From Pipra filicauda (Eukaryota; Chordata; Aves; Passeriformes; Pipridae), in the NCBI RefSeq assembly GCF_003945595.2, contig NW_024104909.1, forward strand, positions 620,001 through 684,000: 64,000 nucleotides of DNA, read 5' to 3'. How positions within the stretch are numbered: the first letter of the stretch is position 1; the number at the start of each line of letters is the position of its first letter. The notes under the pieces are model-generated. The model was not told the DNA's origin, searched no databases, and worked only from the letters and a program-made list of their open reading frames with translations. Shown piece after piece: positions 1 through 38,400 of the stretch. Made by a program: the position numbers and the translations under genes.

Positions 1-1062
1 GAGGATGGTTGGTTTTTTCCTGTGACATTTTTCTGTTGCATTAGTGGTCAGTGTTAGTAGCAGCTGTGCTTATGATGCCAAAGTGTGTGCTCTTCCACAG
101 GGAAAGGCTTGTTGTTTAACTCAGAGTCCAAGTAATTAAGGCTTGTTGAGACCTCCAGAGTTCTCTAGTCCAGCCCTGTTCTCAAATGAGAGATGACTTA
201 GAACAGGTTATGAAGGGCTCTGTCAAGTCAAGTTTGGAATATCTTCAGGATGAGCATCTACAGTTTCTTGGGCCCTGGCTCAGTTGTTCGACTGCTTTTG
301 TGGTAAACATTATCTTCCTAATGCACTTAGTTCAATAAAACTGACTGTGTACAGGCAATATAGAAGTATGTTTTAAATTTGAAACCTCATCTGCAGGAAA
401 TTGTTAACTGATTTGGATTTCTAAGAGTAACAGTTACATCTGAGGATAGCATATTCTTATTTTATCACCAGTTATCTGATGCAATCTTCAGTAAAATGTA
501 CAGTTTGAAGGTTTAAGTAGATCCAGAATATGTTATTGTATTGCTGCTCTGAAAAACAAATCCACAGTTTTCTGAAGCATCTGGAGCAGTCTAATTAAAA
601 AGAAAACAAAAAAACCTCCTCTTAAGCCTTGCTCTGTGCAACAGGGCAGCATTAAATGTGTTGACCTGCCCTCTAAAGCAGTGCTGCTCCAGAGTCCTGG
701 CCTAAAATGGGTATTTGCTCGAAACCATTTTGTATCAAAGCCTGACCTTTGCCCAGCTAATGGCACAATTTAGAGGCTCTGTGCCTGTGGGTTTCTGTGT
801 TACTGGGATGGAGATTCCCTCTGTATGCCAAAATTAATGCAGGACAAGCATGGCACATCTGGGGCTGGGAGAAAGGTCTTTGAGAGCTAACGAGAGCGAT
901 GACAAAAATCAGAGCACAGTTACTTGCAACAGCAGCGTTTGTTTGTGGCTGATCTCCTGGATAGTGTTCTGTCAGAGAAGGCTTCAGTGCTGGGATTTAA
1001 AGGCTAATGTGATTCCCAGGGTTTTGGCAGTCACACATGTGTAAGAGACTCTCTCTTCCTAG
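1..1062 (+). other. CREBBP: CREBBP intron (3' part, upstream of exon 14)
   Basis: This is the downstream part of the intron before the first CREBBP exon in the window. It ends in a pyrimidine-rich tract and a TAG/CAG acceptor. Apart from an old CR1 remnant near 143-325, nothing coding is seen; the short ORFs on both strands show no recognisable protein. The TAZ1 and KIX exons of CREBBP should lie to the left of the window. Confidence 0.8.
143..325 (-). repeat. Ancient CR1 LINE fragment (antisense)
   Basis: The stretch reads like the complement of the CR1 3' region. It has a 'gacctcc..ctctagtccagccc' block, then 'aacaggtt', then a 'gaatatcttcaggatg' block, and ends near 'taaacattatcttcctaatg'. 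These follow the order of the usual CR1 consensus but with many substitutions and small gaps, so it is an old copy. The limits are approximate. Confidence 0.6.
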
Positions 1063-30405
<29,343 letters not shown>

Positions 30406-31223
30406 CATTATGGGAGCATCACTTTTGTTTCTTCTTTCCTTTCGTGTTCTTGGATATTTTGTACTGAAAAATTCAGACATCTGGGTTGTTTTGAATCCTA
30501 GATGGAACTGCTGCTTCCTACAGATGGAAGAATTAATTGCTGTTTAAAAATAAAAAGAAAAAAAAAACAATACAAAGAATATATTTTTTTGTTAAAGCCA
30601 GGCGGTTAAAATATCTGGTCTCTTTTGTGGGTTTTTTTGGTTTTTATTTTTTTTGTTGCTGTTGACTCATACCTTTTTTTTAACGGGGAAAACAAGTTCA
30701 TTATATTCATATTTTTTATTTGTATTTTCAAGACTTTAAACATTTGCGTTTAAAAGAAGAAAAAAAAATAATATTCAGAAACTGTTTCCTGAAATAATGC
30801 AACATTATAGCGTATCCCGGTAACTTTGACACATGGCGGGAAGATTTTTGTTTTCTATAGTGAACTCTGCAGGCGTTTGAAGTATTACCCCTGGGAAGAT
30901 AGGAATTGACTCTTGCACACATTGGCCAACGCCAAAATCCTTGTCTTGCAGATGTAGAAATTGTTGCTTTGTTTCTCTGATAAAACTGGTCTTAGATGAA
31001 AATAGGGATGATCACTCTTAGGCCGTGCTGATCTGGATAGAGAAGAAACATTCTTTTCTTTCTTTCTTCTGTGTGAAACTTGAAACGAGGAAAGCAATTC
31101 TAGTGTAAATCATGCAAGCGCTATAATTACTATAAATAAGAAAATCCAAGAAGATTCAATCACTGTATAGAATGGTAAAAAGAAAAAAAAAACTCATTTC
31201 TTACTTATAATATCATATTGTTA

Positions 31224-31229
31224 AATAAA
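31224..31229 (+). terminator. CREBBP: Candidate proximal poly(A) signal of CREBBP
   Basis: AATAAA followed within 30 bp by a GT-rich stretch (tgtgtgcaac, gggtggtccttc). It would give a 3'UTR of about 0.85 kb. Confidence 0.45.
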
Positions 31230-32620
31230 CTGTGTGCAACAGACAAAAAGGGTGGTCCTTCTTGAATCCATGTACATGGTATTAACACTTAGTGTTTGGG
31301 TTTTTTGTTATGAAAATGCTGTTTTCAACATTGTATTTGGACTATGCATGTCTTTTTTCCATTGTATATAAAGTATTGCTTAAAATTGATATAAATTACT
31401 GAAGTTTTTAACATGTATTCTGTTCTTTAAAATCCATGTAAGAATGTTTAAGGTTTTTATTTATTTATATATTTTTTTTTTTGGATCATGTTCTTTGTAA
31501 GACATAGCTATGACGATTCACTCATGACCCGGAGCAGCCAGAGGCAGCGGTAGGAGTGGCACGATCCATGGATATTGTAGGTAGCAATGTCTGTTTTACA
31601 ACACCTTTAGTGATTGTTTCCTTTTCGGGGAGGGAGAGGGGAATGGTTCCCAGCCATCGACTCTTTGCAGGTGTTCATCCATAAGGGTTAACTGGAATAA
31701 ATTATTAATAGCCGTTGCTTTTTAAAAACTGCATTAATTTAGAGAAGGATCACCAATGAAAGGAAAATAGAGAGTATTGAGTTAATTCTAGGCTAATTTA
31801 TTTAGTCTACAGTAAAATATGAACCTATTGACTTTAACACTATTTTTCTGCTGTTAACTCTGAGTCTAGATTTGAGGGTTTTCTGTGGAATAAAAAATAA
31901 CAAATCATGTACATGTTCCCTTTACTATCCTGTCACATGCCCTCATGTCCCTGGGATAGTCACCCCTCCTCCCCTCAGTGAATTGCTCTCTTGGAGTTAA
32001 AACGTCCAGGGAAGCTTTCCCAGCGTAGGTGTGAGCTCAAACCACGCCGAGTAACCGCCATCCCTCAGACCTCGAGGCTCCTCCATTCCATGCGCCTGGC
32101 ATGGGATCTGCAGCGATTCCAGCAGGGAATCCCGCCCGGCAGCGGGAGCACCAGGCACACGTGGCTTTTCACATCCAGTTAGTGCTTCCTCCAGCCTTAA
32201 TGTTTTTCTTGGAGCGCTGTCGGGGGAGGATGGGGGGGAGAAGAGCAAGTATTTATCTCAACTTTTATCCCCGTACTGTGAAAACAGCGCCCGGCGGCGC
32301 CTTTTTAACTGGAGAGGGTCTCTGCTTCAACTTTTCTTGCAAACTTTTAACTATTGTACCTTTTTCACCACCATCGGATTCATCTGCCCACGCAATTGTC
32401 TTCAGCAATTCAAGATGTCAAAATTTGGGGCTGGGGTGAGGTCAGTGAACACTAACCCAAAGCTTGTCCAAAAGAAATTGCTGTAAAAAAAAAGTAAACA
32501 GGAAAAAAAAGAAAAAAGATGGAAAGCCCTGATGCTGTGTCTCATGCTGTGTACTTAAAAAGAGGAAAAATACTATATTTGTGATCAAAAAGAGGAAACT
32601 TGAAATGTGCTGGTGTTTCT

Positions 32621-32626
32621 AATAAA
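32621..32626 (+). terminator. CREBBP: Distal poly(A) signal of CREBBP
   Basis: AATAAA in 'ctaataaaagctggtaaaac', followed by a TG-rich stretch. It is the last signal before the GC-rich spacer. Confidence 0.7.
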
Positions 32627-34914
32627 AGCTGGTAAAACTGCTTGGATTGAAGGATGGTTCCACTTGGCTGGTGCCCGCGAGGATCAGCGGAGCCTGACGC
32701 CCGAGGTTAAGATAACTGCACTCAATCCCACTAATTCCTCTAAGTAGCCTCCATTTTAAAGGCATCGGCACCGCTTCCGGATTTGGATAAGCTGAGCCCT
32801 GGTTGGTGTGGCTCAGGCTGCAGCTCGCTCGGGTGCCCCTTCCTGGGCAAGAGTGGAAAAAAACAACTGATGGGAAGCAAGTACCGGAATATTTTTCAGT
32901 ACAGCCCGAAGTGTGGTGAGATCACAGAGCCAAGGGATCGGTGTGGATCCAGTAACTGGAGCTCTCTGGAGTAGGTGTGTTAGGGAAGAGAAGGGAGGTG
33001 CAGAGCTGAAAGCAAACCTGAGCAGGGGCTGGGCTGGGGGTGCAGTCCCTGCAGCCCCAGGGAGGCTTCACTCCAGTCTCCTGTGAGCGTTGACAGGAAA
33101 TTCAGCATGTCTGAAGACTGGATGGGCATGGATTTTTCCAGTCCTTGCCTGTATTTGATGGGGGAGGTACTGGCACTAAGGAACAGCATCCTGGAAACCT
33201 GGGATTTCATAAGGCAAGAGTGCACTGGAGCTCGGTGCAGGATCTTCACCACCGGAGAGGGTGGGTAAGCCCTTCCCCCCCGAATTCTGGAGGGGAAGAA
33301 GGTGCTTAAATCTGAGCGCTGAGCTGCAAGGACGGTTCTCTGCTCCTTTCCTGGGCTGCCCACCATGCTCCACTCTGCTGCCTCCCACCACCCCTGCTCC
33401 TGCAGGCCGGGAGTGTGGCATTCCCCCGGGACACAGAGCTGCCCACAGCACCCGTGTGAGCACAGCCTGCTCTGGGCTTCCCCCAGGCGTTAAAGCAGGG
33501 GGGAGGGCTGGGACAGTCCCAGTGCAGGGAAGATCAAGCAGCCACTGTGGAGCTGGGGGAGCACTGCAGAGCACACAGGTGTGGGGTAATCTCTCCTTCC
33601 CTGTGCTTCTCCACAGTCAGGAATTTAAAATGTGGAGCAGGATGCTGCCAGGGCAGTGGTTGAAGCCAGCTGGTGCCAGCCCCTGGATAATTGAAACGAG
33701 CCTGGATAGAGGGAAGGATCTGCGCCAGATCCCCTGCAATCCCTCCAGGAGAACACTTCATGGCCAATGGTCAGAGCACACCCAAGGTGAGGCAGGGGGA
33801 AGATCCAGGTGTTTCACAGCAGGTACAAGAGCTCCGTTAAGGTGTCGCTGTCAGGAATGCTGTGGGGTCAGCTGGAGGTAGCAGTGAGCACAGCAGGAGG
33901 GAAGCGTTTGATGGGCTCAGAAATCATTTTGGTTTTGGCTGCAGCACAGGGAATCTCCATGAAGGGCTGGAGTTGCTTCCAGGTGGAAATGCAGCTGCTG
34001 GAAGGGTGCAGCAGTGGTGCAAAGGCTCATGCTGGGTTTGTTGCACCTAATCCATAAGATCCAGTGCCACACAAAGCCCGCTCTGTGCAAGTGTTTCTTG
34101 GATGTGAACCTCCAAAACAACACGTGTAGTCCCAAGGATCACTGCAGACATGAGTGAATTGCACACGGAGCTTTCCAGGGAGCTCCCCTGGGCCTGGGAT
34201 TACAAAGCTGGCTCTGTTCAGTGGGCACGGTTCCCTGCTGAAGGTTCCTCGGTCTGGAAGTCGTTAGTGCTCCCTGAAAGGAGCCCTGCTCCATCCTTTG
34301 TGTTTGGCTGTGGTGTTCAGCACGGCCGGGCTCTGCCCTCACACACGTTCCAAATTTGGCTCTTGCTGGAGTGGTTCATTTCCGCTCTCACCTGCACCCC
34401 TTCCAAAGCCTTTCTCCAGTTCCTCGGCCCTTTAGATCTCGATGATCTACGCTCCAGGAGCCCCGGGAGATGAGGAGTTTTGGAGAAGCAGAAAAATGAG
34501 GTGTTAAGCAATTTATCCAGAGTCGAGCAGGGGAGCCCGGCCCAGGTGCGGCACACAGGGGCCTCCTGAGGGCTGCCCCCTGCCCAGCACAGCCCTTCCT
34601 TGACCCTCAGCTCCCTCCGTGGGGGAACTGGGAGAGCCACTGTGCACCGAGCTGTGCACCGAGCTGTGCCAGCTCCGACTGCCGAGCTCCTGCCACGGCC
34701 TGTCCCTGGAATGGGCTCCCTGGGTCACCAGCGGTGACACACCCGCAGGGCCTCTGTGCGGTTCGTAACCTGCATCTGGCTCCCTGTTCCTAACGAGTCC
34801 TCAGAAACACGGACCGGAATTTTTACCATCCAACGGCTTGGAAGTGGCGTCCTGGGCTTGGCATCCAACCTCCTGGCAGAGCCCTGGAAACCTGCCGTGA
34901 GGGGACCAGGGCAG

Positions 34915-35240
34915 GGCCGGGAGGGGACTCAGCCCGAGGGCCGTGAAGGGCAGCCGGGGCCGTGAGGGGAGCCACCCAACCTGGGGCCGTGAGGGCACTC
35001 GGGCACGGCCGTGAGGGGACCCAGGCGGGGCTGTGAGGGGAGTCGGGAGGAGCCCCGAGGGTGCTCGACCCCGAGGCCATGAGGGGACCCAGGATGTACC
35101 CTGAGGGTGCTCGGCCCGGGGTCTGAGGGCACTAGGGAGGAGCCCTGAGGGGGCCCGGCCCGGGGTCTGAGGGCACTAGGGAGGAGCCCTGAGGGTGCCC
35201 GGCCCGGGGTCTCGGAGCGGACTCGGGAGGATCCCTGAAG
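34915..35240. repeat. GC-rich minisatellite with 44-bp unit
   Basis: Degenerate tandem copies built from 'gtgaggggacccagg', 'gggaggagccctgaggg' and 'cggcccggggtctgaggg'. Two adjacent copies of 44 bp, at 35,108-35,151 and 35,152-35,195, are almost identical, and a diverged third follows to about 35,240. The left limit is fuzzy. Confidence 0.85.
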
Positions 35241-35270
35241 CGCCGAGCGCGCGCGGGCTGAGGGGCTCAG

Positions 35271-35283
35271 TGACGCCATCTCG
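35271..35283 (+). promoter_or_regulatory. TRAP1: CRE-like element, upstream copy
   Basis: TGACGCCATCTCG, differing by one base from the copy at 35,326. The change breaks the CRE palindrome but keeps the TGACG half-site. Confidence 0.5.
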
Positions 35284-35325
35284 CGCCGCCCGCGCGCGGG
35301 GGATGCCTCGCGCCCCGGCTCCCCG

Positions 35326-35338
35326 TGACGTCATCTCG
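35326..35338 (+). promoter_or_regulatory. TRAP1: Consensus cAMP-response element (TGACGTCA)
   Basis: A full palindromic CRE TGACGTCA at 35,326-35,333 within TGACGTCATCTCG, ending 31 bp before the ATG. It lies in the CpG island, where CREB/ATF sites are usually functional. It is probably within the 5'UTR or core promoter. Confidence 0.65.
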
Positions 35339-35364
35339 GGGCGCCGCGCGAGGGCAGCGCGGCC

Positions 35365-35470
35365 ATGGCGGCGGCGGCGGTAGCGGCGGTGAGGGGAGCG
35401 CGGGGGGCGCGGGGGCTTCTCCCGGCCCTGCGGCCCCTCGGGGCCACGCCCGGGCCGCGCCCACCCGCAG
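35365..35470 (+). CDS. TRAP1: TRAP1 exon 1: mitochondrial presequence
   Basis: 106 nt, phase 1 out. It encodes [20 protein letters not shown] and on to PRPPA: Ala/Arg/Pro-rich, basic, no acidic residues, as expected for a matrix-targeting presequence. It is poorly conserved with mammals. The donor CAG|gtgagc is strong. Confidence 0.9.
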
Positions 35471-38400
35471 GTGAGCGGGAGAGCGGGCGGCGTGAGGGGG
35501 CGGCCGGTCCTCCTCGGCTCGGCCCGGCGGGCGCGCTCCTTCGCCTGCGCGGAGCCGCGCTCGGCCCCGCGGTGTCCTTCGGCAGGGGCGCAGGGCCCCA
35601 GTCTCACCGGCAGTGCCCCGTCGGTCTCGGCTGGTTCCGCCGTGGCCGCTCGGCAGGAATAGACCTGAGAACGCCCAGCGCTCCTTCCTGCGCGAGGGCG
35701 AGTTCCTCTGGGATTGTACAGGGAGTAGAGCACAGCTCGGGTGCTTCTGATGTCTCGTGTCGGGCAGAGGGCACGGTCAGGGCAACCAGCGTGTCCAGGT
35801 TCATGTCCTGGCTCAGACAGGGTTTGTAGCATATCCAAATTAATCTTTTGGCTCGCACAGCATGTTCAGGACATGCAGCATGTGCCAGCTCATGCCCTGG
35901 TTCACACAGGGTGTGCAGCATGTCCCAGTTCGTCTGCTGGCTCATACAGGGTTGTGGGATGTCCGGGTTTATCTGCTGGCTCATGTAGGCTGTGCAGCAC
36001 GTTCAGATCGTGTGTGGTGTCCCAGTTCATGTCCCGGCTCATACAGCACGTTCACATCATGCAGCATGTCCCAGTTCCTGCCCCGGCTCATACAGGGTGT
36101 CCAGCATGTCCAGGTTTCTCAGCTGGCTCATACAGGCTGGGTAGACTGTTCAGATTGTGTATCATGTCCGAGTTCCTGCCCTGGCTCATACAGGGTGTCC
36201 AGCACGTCCATGGGTACCTGGGTGAGGGCAGAAGGCAGCAGTGGTCTGTTCTCTGGCCATGTCAGTACCAGGGGACTTTACATATGAGCCTGAAGGGTTT
36301 GCTTGTCCCACTCGAGGTGCAACTCGAGGTTTCACCTCAGACAGCTGGCAGGAGTGAGTGCTAAGAAAATCCAAACTCTGAGGCCTTGATTGTGGGATGT
36401 GCTCTCTTATCAAGGCCATCATGCACAGGCTGGAGTTGTCATTAACTGAGGCACAGTGATGAGCTTCCTGTGTGTCTCCTGCGAGCAGCCCATGCTGTGC
36501 TCTGTGTTTCCTTCTCTGTTGTCTGGCCCCTGGTCCAACTGGTAGGTTGTCACTGTGGTCTGTGGTTTCCCTGTGGGTTATGAAGAAAGAATGTGACAGA
36601 GGAAATTGTATGACAAATAGGGTCACTGTCGGGGTCGGATGTCAGATTAATTGTGCCACCGAGAGCCACTTCAGTGTTTCTGGGCAATCCAGCTCTTCCT
36701 CCACGGAAATCCCCAGTGGCTTGTTGGTATCTGTGTCTGGGAACAAAGCCATGTGCCTCTGGTGGGTTAGATGTACTCCAGCAGAGCCAGAGTTTATTCC
36801 TTAACCTGTCAGTCAGGTCCTTCAGGGGAAAAAATAGTGAGCAGAAGCTGTGTGGGGTGGGAATAAAGAGGGAGGAGCAGGAGGTTGTGTCCTTTCAGTT
36901 GGATACAGGCTGCAGGGACAGCCGTCCCCTCCCTTCGGCCGTGCAGAACTGGCAGTGTTTGCTCTCACAATGCTGAGGGCTGAAGCTGCTGCAGAGGTTT
37001 TTGGGAGATGTGTTGGTGGGAGCAGGTCAGTCAGAGAATCTCTTGTCCCCGGGTTCATGTGGATCTGGTGCCCAGCTAGGGAGCCTTTTTGTCTGATGAG
37101 GTCTGAACTGGGAGTGTTTATTGTCTGCACGAGCCTCCCTGGGCCCAGGGCTGCCCTGCACGGAGCTGTTATGGTAATTTCTGCTGACCCAAATTCTCCT
37201 CTTTTGTTTTGAGCCACAGACTGCTTTGTGCTGGATTTCCCACCCTAAATCTCTAACTGGCGCTGGGCTGGGCTCGCTGCAGTCCTTGTCCAGGAAGAGG
37301 CTGTGTTTCCTGGGGGCTGCAGTCCTGTTCCAGGAAGAGTATGTGTTTCCTGGGGGGCTGGTTGGCTTTGGGAATCACTGAGGCATCCTGGTGTCTGGAT
37401 CAAAAGGAGCCCGTGGGGATGAGGGTCCTTGTCTTTGCCTTGTGTTCCCCGTGTGCGAGGTGGCTCTGTGGCCGTAGGCACAGGATCACTTGGGATCACA
37501 GAGAGCTGGAAGCTGGGGGGTGGTGTGGGTTTCTCCTTCTCTCCTGGTGCAGGTGGGGCAGTGATGGGCATAGAAATGTACATGGGCTGTGATAAAGCTC
37601 CACATTTGATTAACTCGTTATCAAAAGACCTGATTTGCCCCAGCACATCACAGCGCTCATCTGGGGCAAGAGCCGTTCCTTCTTCATCTCTTGGTCCTTG
37701 GAATTTGGGCTCCTTCCAAGTGTCACATAACCTGTTAACTCTGCAGGTACTTTCTCCACAGCTCTTGTGTGCTGATAATTGTGGTTTTATACCCAGAACA
37801 GCCACAAGCTTTTCCTGTTCCCGTGCTCCAGGCAAGGACTTGCCGAGAGGCAAATGGTCTGAAGATGCTGCAGCTCGTATTTAATGAGCTGTGTCTCTCC
37901 CTGGCACTGTTAATTAAGGAGGATAAGACCAAACATTACACAAATCCAAAAGTAACTTCCAAACTGATGGGTGGTGATCTGTCATTGTGCTTTAGAGGTA
38001 GGGAGGCAAAAAACATGAATAAGTGGGAAATTATAAATAGCTAGAAATAAAATTATAGATAGCTGTAGTTTCTAGAGTCAGCTGGTGTTTATGAGTTGTT
38101 ATGGTGGCTGTGGGGCATTGCTGCCTGGATGATAGAAGTGGCCTTAAGGTTACCAGGGAGCTGCTGCTGGTGTGTGTCCTTTCTGGATCCTGGAGTCAGG
38201 GAGGGAGCAAAATTCCCTCTTTTATTTCTGCTGGTTGGGAAATGTGTGTGTATGTGTGTATATGTACAACTGCAGTATCCTACAGCACCCAGCATAACAG
38301 GAGCATGAAATAAGTGCACCCTGGGTAAATATATATAAATATATAAAATATACATAAATATAGGATATAAATATATATATAAATAAAATATGTAACCCTT

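Larger units (their letters stand above)
30406..32645 (+). other. CREBBP: CREBBP 3' untranslated region
   Basis: AT-rich sequence after the TAG stop, with T-rich and A-rich runs and no coding potential. Several AATAAA hexamers occur, at about 30,549, 31,224, 31,696, 31,889 and 32,621. The last, in 'aataaaagctggtaaaactg', is followed by a change to GC-richer spacer sequence and is taken as the distal poly(A) signal. The end at 32,645 is an estimate. Confidence 0.75.
32646..35364. other. CREBBP-TRAP1 intergenic spacer
   Basis: About 2.7 kb between two genes in the same direction. The left part is mixed sequence with no recognised gene; a 206-codon ORF at 33,261-33,881 has no recognisable domain. 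From about 34,900 the sequence becomes very GC-rich, with a minisatellite and then the TRAP1 promoter. Confidence 0.8.
35200..35600 (+). promoter_or_regulatory. TRAP1: CpG-island promoter of TRAP1
   Basis: Very high CpG density surrounds the TRAP1 start codon, with no TATA box. It contains two copies of TGACG(C/T)CATCTCG, one of them a perfect CRE. The start context is ggccATGG with GCGGCGGCGG following. The transcription start itself cannot be placed from sequence. Confidence 0.8.

Noticed and set aside
33261..33881. 206-codon ORF in the CREBBP-TRAP1 spacer
   Set aside because: It has no recognised domain, random-looking Pro/Arg/Gly composition, and no promoter or poly(A) structure around it.
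35176..35838. 220-codon minus-strand ORF over the TRAP1 promoter
   Set aside because: It comes from stop-poor GC-rich CpG island and repeat sequence. No homology was recognised. A divergent transcript is possible but nothing supports a protein.
35741..36364. 207- and 141-codon ORFs over the intron 1 minisatellite
   Set aside because: The open frames come from the repeat unit, and the unit lengths (40, 49, 58) do not keep frame. There is no sign of selection for coding.
37245..37853. 202-codon minus-strand ORF in TRAP1 intron 1
   Set aside because: It spans a 40-bp tandem duplication, shows no recognisable protein and has no antisense gene structure.
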